Shown here: one piece after another, positions 43,077 through 51,602 of the stretch
Layout: each line of letters begins with the position of its first letter
How positions within the stretch are numbered: the first letter of the stretch is position 1
Source: Nonomuraea aurantiaca
GTDB lineage: Bacteria; Actinomycetota; Actinomycetes; Streptosporangiales; Streptosporangiaceae
Length of the DNA: 64,000 nucleotides
Assembly: GCF_020215705.1 (NCBI RefSeq)
Contig: NZ_JAIWNB010000016.1
Span: forward strand, 62,001 to 126,000
Direction of reading: 5' to 3'
Position numbers and translations under genes: made by a program
Notes under the pieces: generated by a model
Seen by the model: the letters and a program-made list of their open reading frames with translations, nothing else
Database searches by the model: none
Told to the model about the DNA's origin: nothing

Positions 43077-44320
43077 CGCTCAGTTGCGGGGGCTAGATAC
43101 AGCCCCTCGATGGCATCGATCAGCTCGGCGGCCGTATCCGCCCATGCCGCCCTGGCCGCGTCCGCGTCGGCCGGCAGCGTGCGCTCGCGATGGGCGCAGA
43201 TGTGCACGAGCAGTGTGCGTGCCATGTCGTCACGTCGGCGGCGCAGCTCGGGCGAAAGCGCCGGCAGACAGCGGTGCAGGCCGCCGACGACCGTGTAGAA
43301 GTTGGGCGCGTCGTGCAGTCCTGCGGCCGCCAGCTCGCGTAGCTGCGGTTCGGTCATGATCTGAGCGGCGAGCCTGGCATACCAGGTCGGGGTCTCCAGG
43401 CTGCTCAGATGCTCGGTGAACGGCAGCACGACGCAGGCGACCCAGTCGCGCAGATCCGTGCTGTCCCCCCTGGCCCGCAGCAATTGTTCCCGGATCCGCT
43501 CCATCAGCTTGGTGTGGTGCTCGACGATCGCGCGCAGCAGGTCGGCCTTGGTGCCGAAGTGGTAGCCGACCGCGGCGTTGTTGCTCTGACCCGCGGCCTC
43601 GCTGATCTGCCGGTTGGAGACCGCGAACACCCCGTGCTCGGCGAACAGACGTTCGGCGGTCAGCAGGATCCGGCTCCGGGTCTGACCCGCCTTCGGCGTG
43701 GTTTTGTCGGTGGCGGTATCCGTGCCCGCCGCCGGCGCCGCGCAGATGGCCGCTGTACCCGCCGCGGCCAGCGCGAACATCTGGTCGAGGATCTCGAACA
43801 GCTGTGCCGGGCCGCCCTCGGAGTCCCACGCCATGACGCTTTCCCGGACGCAGGAGAGCGCCATGCTGCTCATCGTCCTGGCACTCAGGCCGATGACGCC
43901 GCGGCTGCCGAGCCAGTCGAGAATGGGCTCCTCGAGACAAGTGTTGGTAACCAGGAGGAAGCGGCTCAGCTCGGGCTGCCCGGCCAGGATGCGCCGCCGC
44001 GCGGACACCGTCCGGAACTCCGCGGTCAGGAATACCTTGAGAGCCCTGGTCAGGGCAACCCACGGGTCTGCGTCGATCTCCCGTACGAGCAGATCCGCGA
44101 CCTGGGCCGCTTCGCCCGGGGCCGGGTCGAACAGGGCGCCCGCCTTGGTGTCGAAGTGGTTGAAGAAGGTGCGCCGGGACACGCCGGCGGCCGCCGCTAT
44201 GTCGTCAATCGACACGGCGGCGAATCCGCGCTGCTCGAACAAGGTCAGAGCGGCCTGACGCAGCCGGCGCCGGCGTTCGGTCTTGTCCGAGCCGCGCGTG
44301 GTCCGGACGCCCGGCGACAT
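43073..44320 (-). CDS. Tandem TetR regulator (two fused TetR domains)
   Basis: The 415-residue protein contains two complete TetR units. The first HTH is at about 15-60 (FAAVSIDDIAAAAGVSRRTFFNHFDTKAG) with its helical domain to about 185. A flexible Ala/Thr/Lys linker follows. The second HTH is at about 215-260 (FAVSNRQISEAAGQSNNAAVGYHFGTKADLL) with a C-terminal helical domain. A single chain could therefore form a dimer-like DNA reader. AGGAG lies 9 bp before the ATG at 44320. It is transcribed towards the BVMO operon, whose promoter overlaps this gene's end. Regulation of that operon is inferred. Confidence 0.88.
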   Translation of the reverse strand: MSPGVRTTRGSDKTERRRRLRQAALTLFEQRGFAAVSIDDIAAAAGVSRRTFFNHFDTKAGALFDPAPGEAAQVADLLVREIDADPWVALTRALKVFLTAEFRTVSARRRILAGQPELSRFLLVTNTCLEEPILDWLGSRGVIGLSARTMSSMALSCVRESVMAWDSEGGPAQLFEILDQMFALAAAGTAAICAAPAAGTDTATDKTTPKAGQTRSRILLTAERLFAEHGVFAVSNRQISEAAGQSNNAAVGYHFGTKADLLRAIVEHHTKLMERIREQLLRARGDSTDLRDWVACVVLPFTEHLSSLETPTWYARLAAQIMTEPQLRELAAAGLHDAPNFYTVVGGLHRCLPALSPELRRRRDDMARTLLVHICAHRERTLPADADAARAAWADTAAELIDAIEGLYLAPATER

Positions 44321-44366
44321 GGAGGTCACTCCTAGACAGTAGGACCTCGGCGGTGTCAGGCGCGTC

Positions 44367-44379
44367 TGCACTAAGTGCA
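44367..44379. promoter_or_regulatory. 13-bp palindrome upstream of the tandem TetR
   Basis: TGCACTAAGTGCA is a perfect palindrome with a central A, 47 bp upstream of the tandem-TetR start and 144 bp from the divergent GNAT gene. It is an operator candidate, but its sequence does not match the BVMO inverted repeat. Confidence 0.4.
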
Positions 44380-44522
44380 ATCAGCTCTCTGGAGTTTGGC
44401 GTGGCCAGCCGAGAACAGTCGCGAGGGCCGGTTCGGCCGGTTGTGCGGCCGACCCGGGCCGGGCCGCCGAGCGGTGGTGTCGGCATCGCCTGCCCCATGT
44501 CCACGCGGCTAGGCTCTGGCCG

Positions 44523-45035
44523 ATGAACGAGGCACGCAGGGCGACGGCGGCGGATGCCGTGGAACTGGTCCGCTTGCGCGGAGTGTTGATGACCCAGCTG
44601 GCAGGGCACCGGTCGGCCGACGGCAGCTGGAAGGAGAGCGCGGAGGCGATGCTCCGCGAGCGGCTGGCCGAACCGGACCCCACGCTGGTCGCCTTCGTCG
44701 TGGACCGACCGGACCTGGTGGACCGGGCGGGGCAGCCGGACCGGGCGGGCCTGCTGGCCGCGTGCGCGGTCGGCACCGTCGAGTACCGGCTCCCGGGGCC
44801 GGGCAACCCCAGCGGCGAGGTCGGATACGTTTTCAACGTCGTGACCGACCCGGCCCACCGGCGACGCGGCTACTCACGCAGCTGCATGGCCGCGCTGCTC
44901 GACTGGTATCGCGACCGTGGCATCCGGACGATCGACCTGCGCGCCTCCTCCGAGGGCGAGCCGCTCTACCGGTCCCTGGGCTTCGCCCTTTCGCGCGACC
45001 CCGCCATGCGGCTCCGCCTCCAGCCGCCGGAGTAG
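44523..45035 (+). CDS. GNAT-family N-acetyltransferase
   Basis: The 170-residue product has the acetyl-CoA motif A region VVTDPAHRRRGYSRSCMAALLDWYRDRG, followed by IDLRASSEGEPLYRSLGFAL, the typical GNAT ending. It transfers an acetyl group from acetyl-CoA to an amine; the acceptor is unknown. The ATG at 44523 is the natural start (RRATAADAVELVRLRG). It is monocistronic, ending about 100 bp before the ABC pair. Confidence 0.9.
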   Translation: MNEARRATAADAVELVRLRGVLMTQLAGHRSADGSWKESAEAMLRERLAEPDPTLVAFVVDRPDLVDRAGQPDRAGLLAACAVGTVEYRLPGPGNPSGEVGYVFNVVTDPAHRRRGYSRSCMAALLDWYRDRGIRTIDLRASSEGEPLYRSLGFALSRDPAMRLRLQPPE

Positions 45036-45133
45036 CCCCTTCTCGCCACCAGAGCAGTCCCCTTCTTGAGGAGGAGGCCGGAGGTCTCGATCGGCGGATG
45101 TGCCGGCGCCGCCGCCACCATGACGATGCGGGC

Positions 45134-45868
45134 ATGACTTTCGCCGTACACGCCAGAGGGCTGACCAAGACCTTTGGCTCAGACACCGTCCGCGTCCTCG
45201 CCCTCGACAACGTCGACGTGGAGTTCGCCCGCGAACGGTTCACCGCGATCATGGGCCCGTCCGGCTCCGGCAAATCCACCCTGATGCACTGTGTCGCGGG
45301 ACTCGACCAGCCGACCGAGGGCCAGGTCTGGGTCGGGGACACCGAGCTTTCCGCGCTGTCCGACGACCGGCTGACCGACCTGCGCCGGGACCGGATCGGG
45401 TTCGTCTTCCAGGCGTTCAACCTGCTGCCGACACTGACCGCGCTGGAGAACATCCTCCTGCCCCTCGACCTCGCCGGGCGCCGGCCCGACCGGGCGGCGC
45501 TGGAGGCGATCATCGACGCCGTGGGGCTGCGCGACCGGCTGGACCACCGGCCGAGCCAACTGTCCGGCGGTCAGCAGCAGCGGGTGGCCTGCGCCCGCGC
45601 GCTCGTCACGAAGCCGGACGTCGTGTTCGCCGACGAACCCACCGGAGCCCTAGATTCCGCCTCGTCCGCCGATCTGCTGTCGTTCCTGCGCCGCAGCGTG
45701 GACGAGCTGGGCCAGACCGTCGTCATGGTGACCCACGATCCGGCGGCCGCCGCCTACGCGGATCGCGTCCTGTTCCTGGCCGACGGCCGGATCGTGGGGG
45801 AAATGGGCGATCCGACGGCCGAGGGCGTACTCGACCGGATGAAGTCGCTCGAGACGGCGGCCCGCTGA
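45134..45868 (+). CDS. ABC transporter ATPase, MacB/LolD type
   Basis: The 244-residue product has Walker A MGPSGSGKST, signature LSGGQQQRVACARAL, Walker B VVFADEPTGALD and switch His in VMVTHD. It opens ARGLTKTFGSDTVRVLALDNV. The LolD/MacB-like group powers lipoprotein or peptide extrusion. The ATG at 45134 has a poor SD but is the first in-frame ATG fitting the family. It is coupled to the FtsX-type permease (TGATG overlap at 45866). It may act in envelope stress or peptide export. Confidence 0.92.
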   Translation: MTFAVHARGLTKTFGSDTVRVLALDNVDVEFARERFTAIMGPSGSGKSTLMHCVAGLDQPTEGQVWVGDTELSALSDDRLTDLRRDRIGFVFQAFNLLPTLTALENILLPLDLAGRRPDRAALEAIIDAVGLRDRLDHRPSQLSGGQQQRVACARALVTKPDVVFADEPTGALDSASSADLLSFLRRSVDELGQTVVMVTHDPAAAAYADRVLFLADGRIVGEMGDPTAEGVLDRMKSLETAAR

Positions 45869-48360
45869 TGCTGCGAGCGATGCTGCGCGACCTGCTCGCG
45901 CACAAGGCCCGGGTCGGGATGACGCTGGTCGCGGTGGCGCTGGGCGTCGCCGTGGTCGTCGCGAGTTTCGGCGTGGCGGAGATGGTGACGCTCGCGCTGG
46001 CGGGCGACGGCGCGACGCGTACGGACGTGGGCGTCTCGGTGGAGGGTCCCCCGTCGCCAGGCGACGCTGAGGGTCCTCCATCGCCAGGCGACGCTGAGGG
46101 AACCATCGGGCCACCGGACATGGATCGGCTCGTGGCGCTGCCTGGCGTCACCGGCGCGGTCGGCGTGCTGCGCGGGCGCGCCGGGCTGGTCGGCGATGGC
46201 GGCAAGGTCGTCCCCGGCGACCTCGGCACGGCGGGCACCGGCTGGGACGCGAGCGGGCGGTTCAGGCTGCTCGCCGGGCGGCCCCCCGCGCGGCCGGGCG
46301 AGGTCGCGCTCGCGGACACGACCGGCCGTCCGGTCGGCGGGCGGGCACGCGTCCTGCTCGCCGGCGGGCGGATCGACGCCGCCGTGGTCGTCGGCGTGTT
46401 CGCCTACCGGCCGCTCGGCGGCGAGGACGCGGCGCCGGCCGTGGCCTACGACCCGGTGACCGCGGCCAAGGTGCTCGGCGACCGTTTCGCCCGGGTAGAG
46501 CTGGCAACCCACTCCCCCGGCACGGTCAAACGGCTCGCCGTGTCGTACGGCTACCGCGCCTCGACCGGCGCGGAGCTGGCCGCGCGGGCCAGGCGCGCGG
46601 CGGAGGACGACGCCCAAGACCTGCGCGAGACTCTGCTGCCCTTCGGCGCGGTGGCCCTGCTGGTCGGCACGTTCGTCATCGCCAACACCTTCACGATGCT
46701 CCTCACGCAGCGGACCCGCCAGCTCGCGCTGCTGCGCGCCGTGGGCGCCCGTCGCCGCCAGGTCCGGTGGACCGTCCTCGCCGAGGCCACGGTGCTCGGG
46801 CTGGTGGGCGGGACGCTCGGTGTGCTGCTCGGCCTCGGGCTGGCGCCGCTGCTGATCGCCGTCCTGCGCCCTGGGGACGAGGTCGCCTTCGCCGTCTCCG
46901 CTACCGGGGTTCTGTCCGGGTACGCCGTCGCCGTGCTGGTCACGGTCCTGGCGGCGTACGGATCGGCGCGCCGGGCGGCGGCCATCTCACCGATGGCGGC
47001 CCTGCGGACGGACGCGGTGGCGCCCGAGGCGGCGCGCCGCACCCGCTCCCCGCTCGGTCTGGCCGCCCTGGTCACGGGTGCGGCCGGGGTCGCCGCTACC
47101 GCCGATCCCGACGGCGGCACCCTCTCACGGGTCGTCGCGCTGGCGTCGGCGGCCGTGAGCGCCGTCGGCGTGGTGCTCCTCGCCCCGGTCATCGTCGGTG
47201 TGCTGCTGCGTCCGCTGGACCGGCTCGCCGCCCGGCACGGCGGTCCCGCGCTGCGGCTGGGCGTACGCAACGCGGCCCGCGATCCACGCCGTACGGCCGC
47301 GACGGCGAGCGCGCTGATGATCGGGCTCGCGCTCGTCTGCGCCTTCGCCACGGTCAGCGAGTCGTTCGCCGGCCTGATCGGCTCGACGGTCCGGGCGACC
47401 GTCCCGACCACGACGACGGTCCTGCGACCGGCCGCCGGGGGTGGGGCGAGGCTGGCACCGGCCGACCTGGCCACGGTACGGGCGACGCCCGGCGTGACCA
47501 CGGCCGCCGCGAGCCGCGACCTGCTCGCGGAACTCCGCTATGCGGGCGGCACCGCAAAGCGGATCATCTCGGCGATCGAACCCGCGGCCATGGGCACCGT
47601 GCTGCGTCCCGACGTGGTCGCGGGCTCTGCCGACCTGCGCCGCGGCGTGCTCGTCGCGCGCAACCAGGCCGCCATGCTCGGGCTGGGCCTTGGCGACCGG
47701 GTCACGCTGGTGATCGACACGGAGACGTCCGTGGACGTCGTGGTGGGCGGGCTGTACGAGGCGAGCGAGTTCTCGGCCAGCGTCTACTTCGACGCCGCGC
47801 TCGCCCCCGCGCGGATGGACGGCGAGATCACCACGATCTACGCGACCGGCGCCGACCCCGGCGGTGTGCGGCGTGCCCTGGACGACGCCTTTCGCGCCCG
47901 TCCCGACATCACCCTGACCGGCCGCGACGGGCTCGTGGCCGACGCGGTCCGCGCGCAGGAGCTCGGCTTCCTGGTGATGTACGCCATGTTCGGCATCGCG
48001 GTCGTCGTCGCGCTGTTCGGCGTCGTCAACACGCTGGCGCTCTCGGTCATGGAACGTACGCGGGAGATCGGCGTGGTCCGCGCGATCGGCGCGAGCCGTG
48101 GCCTGATCAGGCGGTCCATCCGGCTGGAGAGCCTGGTCATCGCGCTCTGCGGGGCGCTGCTCGGCATCGTGGTCGGGGTGACGGCCGGGGCGGTGATGCA
48201 GCACGCGATGCTCGGGCAGGAGCTCCTCGGTTTCGCGGTGCCTTACGGGGTCGTCGGGCAGGCGTTCGCGGGCATGATCGTCATCGGCGTACTGGCCGCC
48301 GCCTGGCCGGCCCGCCGCGCGGCCCGCACCGACCCGCTGTCGGCCATCGCGACCGGCTGA
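45868..48360 (+). CDS. ABC permease of the FtsX/MacB superfamily
   Basis: The 830-residue protein has an N-terminal membrane segment, a large extracytoplasmic domain and two FtsX modules. The first lies near VGTFVIANTFTMLLTQRTRQLALLRAVGA, and the second near VVVALFGVVNTLALSVMERTREIGVVRAIGA, giving about eight to ten helices. It is the membrane partner of the coupled ATPase and may extrude lipoproteins or peptides. A 27-bp duplication encodes GPPSPGDAE twice in the first outer domain (about residues 60-77). The length is normal for the long actinobacterial permeases. Confidence 0.93.
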   Translation: MLRAMLRDLLAHKARVGMTLVAVALGVAVVVASFGVAEMVTLALAGDGATRTDVGVSVEGPPSPGDAEGPPSPGDAEGTIGPPDMDRLVALPGVTGAVGVLRGRAGLVGDGGKVVPGDLGTAGTGWDASGRFRLLAGRPPARPGEVALADTTGRPVGGRARVLLAGGRIDAAVVVGVFAYRPLGGEDAAPAVAYDPVTAAKVLGDRFARVELATHSPGTVKRLAVSYGYRASTGAELAARARRAAEDDAQDLRETLLPFGAVALLVGTFVIANTFTMLLTQRTRQLALLRAVGARRRQVRWTVLAEATVLGLVGGTLGVLLGLGLAPLLIAVLRPGDEVAFAVSATGVLSGYAVAVLVTVLAAYGSARRAAAISPMAALRTDAVAPEAARRTRSPLGLAALVTGAAGVAATADPDGGTLSRVVALASAAVSAVGVVLLAPVIVGVLLRPLDRLAARHGGPALRLGVRNAARDPRRTAATASALMIGLALVCAFATVSESFAGLIGSTVRATVPTTTTVLRPAAGGGARLAPADLATVRATPGVTTAAASRDLLAELRYAGGTAKRIISAIEPAAMGTVLRPDVVAGSADLRRGVLVARNQAAMLGLGLGDRVTLVIDTETSVDVVVGGLYEASEFSASVYFDAALAPARMDGEITTIYATGADPGGVRRALDDAFRARPDITLTGRDGLVADAVRAQELGFLVMYAMFGIAVVVALFGVVNTLALSVMERTREIGVVRAIGASRGLIRRSIRLESLVIALCGALLGIVVGVTAGAVMQHAMLGQELLGFAVPYGVVGQAFAGMIVIGVLAAAWPARRAARTDPLSAIATG
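46042..46095. repeat. 27-bp in-frame duplication in the ABC permease
   Basis: Two copies at 46042-46068 and 46069-46095 differ at two bases and encode EGPPSPGDA twice. The frame is unchanged. Confidence 0.85.
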
Positions 48361-48497
48361 TCAGGCGCGCCGGTGAGTGGTCGTCCTCCCAGCGATTCGA
48401 TCGATCGGACCCACCGGGGGCAGAGAACCGCTCGAGCCCTGTGCGGCGACCGAGCCACGGCACGGCCGGCGTCTGAGCGTGGTGCCGAACCGTCGCG

Positions 48498-48992
48498 TCA
48501 GCGGATGCCCGCCAGGGCGTTGTGGGCGATCTCGGCCCGTTCGGCGGCCGCCGCTTCGGCGGCCTGCTCCTCGGCCCGCACGCGGGCGTCGTAGGCGGTG
48601 CGGGCGGCGGCGATCTCGTTCTGGTGCGTCTCCGTCCAGGTGACCAGCGCGCGGATGGTGGAGTGCAGGGTCACGCCCAGCGAGGTGAGCTCGTAGTCGA
48701 CACGTGGCGGGACGGTCGGGTGCACGGTCCTGCTGACCAGCCCGTCGCGCTCCAGATGCCGCAGCGTCCGCGTGAGCATGCGCTGGCTCACCCCGTCGAT
48801 CATGCGGCGTAGCTCGGTGAAGCGCAGGCTGCGCCGGTCGAGCAGGGCGATGACCAGCAGCGACCACTTGTCCGCCACGCGGTCGAGAATCTGCCGGACC
48901 TCGCAGTCCTCCCGCGTGTCCCACTGAAGGACGTCGTAATCGCCGTCGGTATCCCCGCAGTAACCGAGGGACTTGAGAGTGCCGTCTTCCAT
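48498..48992 (-). CDS. HxlR-family regulator
   Basis: The 164-residue product has winged-helix HxlR signatures: DCEVRQILDRVADKWSLLVI, RRSLRFTELRRMIDGVSQRMLTRTLRHLERDGLVSR and VDYELTSLG. A Glu/Ala-rich C-terminal helix extends beyond the domain. The ATG at 48992 is chosen; the frame remains open to 49247, but that part overlaps the divergent MFS gene. The two divergent starts flank an inverted repeat (49019-49041), so it likely controls the MFS pump. It converges with the ABC permease. Confidence 0.9.
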   Translation of the reverse strand: MEDGTLKSLGYCGDTDGDYDVLQWDTREDCEVRQILDRVADKWSLLVIALLDRRSLRFTELRRMIDGVSQRMLTRTLRHLERDGLVSRTVHPTVPPRVDYELTSLGVTLHSTIRALVTWTETHQNEIAAARTAYDARVRAEEQAAEAAAAERAEIAHNALAGIR

Positions 48993-49018
48993 GACATCGC
49001 ATGATGCACGACGATTTG

Positions 49019-49041
49019 GCCGGTTACAAGAAGGAACCGGC
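49019..49041. promoter_or_regulatory. Candidate HxlR operator
   Basis: GCCGGTT-9 bp-AACCGGC is a perfect 7-bp inverted repeat between the HxlR and MFS starts. A second GGTT-4 bp-AACC follows at 49046-49057. Confidence 0.5.
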
Positions 49042-49092
49042 AAGCGGTTGAGGAACCATGGCCGGTCCTGTGCTTTTCGAGAGGAGTGGATC

Positions 49093-50559
49093 ATGTCCAT
49101 ATCGATGCCCGCATCGAACAACCGCATGAACGCCCGCGCCTGGGGAGTGCTCTTCGTGCTCGCCGGAGCCGTCTTCCTGGAAGGGATCGACGTGGCGATG
49201 CTGAATGTGGCACTGCCGTCGATCCGGACCGATCTCGGCCTGTCCACCGGCCTGCTCAGCGGAGTGGTCAGCGGAGTGGTCAGCGCCTACGTGCTCGGCT
49301 ACGGGGGATTCATGCTGCTGGGCGGCAGGGCGGCCGACCTGCTGGGCCGCCGGCGGATGTTCCTGCTCTGGCTGACGGTCTTCCTGGTCTTCTCTGGCCT
49401 GGGAGGCTTCGCGACCGAAGGGTGGATGTTGCTGGTCGCCCGCTTCGTAACCGGGGTCGCGGCCGCATTCATGGCGCCCGCCGGGCTTTCGCTGATCACC
49501 GGCAACTTCCCCGAAGGGCCGCAACGTATCAAGGCGCTCGGGGTCTACGCCGGCACGGCCGCGGGCGGCTTCTCGCTCGGCCTGGTCGCCGGCGGGCTGC
49601 TGACCTCGATCGGATGGCGATGGGTGTTCTTCGCGCCGGTGCTCATGGCGGCGGTGATCCTCGTCGCGGCGGTGATCCTGCTCAAGGAGAGCGCGGTGCA
49701 CGAACGCCCGTCGGGCGGCTTCGACCTGGCCGGCGCGTTCAGCATCACCGGCGCGATGCTGCTGCTGGTGTACGGCGTGGTCCGCCTGGAGCACCCCGGC
49801 AACGGCCTGGTGGGCACACTCGGCGTGTTCGGCGCCGGCCTCGCCCTGCTGGCGATCTTCGTGCTGATCGAACGGCGGACGGCCAACCCCCTGGTACGGC
49901 TGGGCATCCTGCGCTCCCGCGCGCTCGTCCGGGCCAACCTGGGAGCGCTGCTGTTCCTCGCCTCTTTCGCCGGATTTCAGTTCGCGGCCACCCTCTACCT
50001 GCAGGAGGTACGCGGCTGGAGCAGTCTGCAGACCGGTCTGTCCATGCTGGTGATCGGCATGGACACGATCCTCGCGCCGACGCTCACCCCGCAGCTGGTG
50101 AACCGGTTCGGCAACGCCCGCGTGCTGTTCGGTGGGCTGGTGGTCGCCGCCCTGGGGTACGCGCTCTTCCTGCCGATCGGGATGGACTGGACCTACGCCG
50201 CCATGCTGCCGAGCATGCTCCTGCTCGGCCTGGCCTTCTCCCTGGCGTACGGCCCGCTGACCATGGCCGCCACCGACGGGATCGAGGAGCACGAACACGG
50301 CCTGGCCAGTGGCCTGCTCTACACCTCCTTCCAGTTCGGCACCGCGCTCGGGCTGTCGGCGGTGACCGCGGTGAGCGTGGCGGCGCTCGGTGACGCCACC
50401 ACACCTGAAGCGATGCTCGACTCCCTCCGGTTCGCCCTCGTCGTCCCGGTCGCGGCCGCGGTCGCCGGTGCCCTGGTCACCGCCTTCGGGATCTCCCGCC
50501 GCACCGCCTGTCCCGAAGCGCCGCAGAACACCCCTGTGTCCGCCCCGACCTCGGTGTGA
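49093..50559 (+). CDS. MFS efflux pump, DHA2 type
   Basis: The 488-residue, 14-helix protein has motif LEGIDVAMLNVALPSI, loop GGRAADLLGRRRMF and the later FVTGVAAAFMAPAGLSLI. It exports drugs or metabolites in exchange for protons. GAGAGGAG lies 6-8 bp before the ATG at 49093. A 12-bp internal repeat gives SGVVSGVVS in the second helix. It is followed after 7 bp by a broken PNPOx gene in the same operon and is likely under HxlR control. Confidence 0.93.
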   Translation: MSISMPASNNRMNARAWGVLFVLAGAVFLEGIDVAMLNVALPSIRTDLGLSTGLLSGVVSGVVSAYVLGYGGFMLLGGRAADLLGRRRMFLLWLTVFLVFSGLGGFATEGWMLLVARFVTGVAAAFMAPAGLSLITGNFPEGPQRIKALGVYAGTAAGGFSLGLVAGGLLTSIGWRWVFFAPVLMAAVILVAAVILLKESAVHERPSGGFDLAGAFSITGAMLLLVYGVVRLEHPGNGLVGTLGVFGAGLALLAIFVLIERRTANPLVRLGILRSRALVRANLGALLFLASFAGFQFAATLYLQEVRGWSSLQTGLSMLVIGMDTILAPTLTPQLVNRFGNARVLFGGLVVAALGYALFLPIGMDWTYAAMLPSMLLLGLAFSLAYGPLTMAATDGIEEHEHGLASGLLYTSFQFGTALGLSAVTAVSVAALGDATTPEAMLDSLRFALVVPVAAAVAGALVTAFGISRRTACPEAPQNTPVSAPTSV

Positions 50560-50566
50560 GGACCTC

Positions 50567-50844
50567 ATGACCATCAAGGTGACCTCGTTCGGCGAGATCG
50601 AGGATCAGTTCGCCGCCTACATCGGCGACATCGTGTACGCCACCATGACCACCGTGGACGCCAAAGGACGCTCACCCGCCGGGCCTGGAACCTCTACCGC
50701 AAGGGCAGCCCGCCCGGCGCCGGGTACGAGCTGGGCAATTTCTGGACAAGCCCCGCCGACCCTCAGCTGCACATCCTGCGGCTGACCCCGTGGCGCGTCC
50801 AGGTCATCCGCGGCGCCGACCTGCGCGACGTCGTGCGTCCCTAG
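50567..50844 (+). pseudogene. Pyridoxamine-phosphate-oxidase-like flavoprotein gene with its middle deleted
   Basis: The ATG at 50567 opens MTIKVTSFGEIEDQFAAYIGDIVYATMTTVDAKGR, the front of an FMN-binding split-barrel protein. A different frame then carries its C-terminus, RAWNLYRKGSPPGAGYELG then FWTSPADPQLHILRLTPW and VIRGADLR, ending at TAG 50844. The central half, about 65-80 residues containing most FMN contacts, is missing and the join at about 50675-50685 also shifts the frame. In-frame translation from the ATG gives a 72-residue nonsense-tailed product. It follows the MFS stop by 7 bp. Confidence 0.85.
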
Positions 50845-50867
50845 GGACTCCAACCCGGCCCCGCTGA

Positions 50868-51518
50868 TCAGACGTCAAGCTCGGCATCGTGGACCAGAAT
50901 GGCGGCCTGCACCCGGTTGGCCAGGCCGAGCTTGGCCAGGGATCGGCTGACGTGGGCCTTCACCGTCGCCTCGCTCATCGACAGCTCTCCGGCGATCTCC
51001 GCGTTGGACAGCCCGCGAGCCACGGCGCGCACCACCAGGCTCTCGCGCGGGGTGAGGGCGGCCAGCCGCTCCCGGGCCGCGTTGGCCCGGGAGCTCTTCC
51101 GCTCGGCGAACATGCTGATCAACCGCCGGGTGACGGTGGGCGCGAGCATCGCGCTGCCGGACGCCACGGTACGGATGGCGTCGGCGAGGTCGTCCGGCTC
51201 GGAGTCCTTCAGCAGGAAGCCCACCGCCCCGGCACGCAGGGCGTTGTGAACGTATTCGTCCAGGTCGAACGTCGTCAGCATGATGACCTTCGGGGCGTCC
51301 GCCAGGCGGCCGATCTCCGCGGCGGCGGCGATGCCATCCATTCCGGGCATGCGTACGTCCATGAGCACGACGTGCGGCCGGTAACGGACCACCGCGTTGA
51401 CGGCGTCGCGACCGTCACGGGCTTCGGCGACGACCGCGATGCCTTCGGCCGGTCGCAGGATCAGCGTCAGGCTCGTCCGTACGAGCGCCTCGTCGTCGAC
51501 GATCAGGACCCGGATCAC
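50868..51518 (-). CDS. NarL/LuxR-type response regulator
   Basis: The 216-residue product has a receiver with Asp8/Asp9, phosphoacceptor Asp54 (VLMDVRMPG) and Lys in FLLKDSEPDD. A C-terminal LuxR HTH at about 150-210 reads LTPRESLVVRAVARGLSNAEIAGELSMSEATVKAHVSR. The GTG at 51518 has GAAGGAG 9 bp upstream. Its start overlaps the stop of a mini-ORF that bridges it to the kinase gene. It is phosphorylated by the adjacent histidine kinase; target genes are unknown. Parts of its 5' end recur at 51552 and 55441-55575. Confidence 0.94.
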   Translation of the reverse strand: MIRVLIVDDEALVRTSLTLILRPAEGIAVVAEARDGRDAVNAVVRYRPHVVLMDVRMPGMDGIAAAAEIGRLADAPKVIMLTTFDLDEYVHNALRAGAVGFLLKDSEPDDLADAIRTVASGSAMLAPTVTRRLISMFAERKSSRANAARERLAALTPRESLVVRAVARGLSNAEIAGELSMSEATVKAHVSRSLAKLGLANRVQAAILVHDAELDV

Positions 51519-51602
51519 GCGGCGTCTCCTTCGTGGGCGGAGATGCGCGTGATCAGGAGGATCCGGATCACGCGGCGTCCCCGTCAGGGGCGGGAATGCG
51601 CG
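51501..51602. repeat. Tandem duplication of the kinase-regulator junction (about 50 bp)
   Basis: Units 51501-51549 and 51551-51602 both contain the kinase stop and regulator start. They match except for scattered bases and a 3-bp insertion. Confidence 0.85.
51515..51571 (-). CDS. 18-codon mini-ORF bridging kinase and regulator
   Basis: GTG 51571 overlaps the kinase TGA and the mini-ORF's own TGA overlaps the regulator GTG (GTGA both times). Its first codons repeat the regulator start (VIRILLI) and its last repeat the kinase end (ISAHEGDAA). It is a duplication product that may keep the two genes translationally coupled rather than a functional peptide. Confidence 0.5.
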   Translation of the reverse strand: MIRILLITRISAHEGDAA

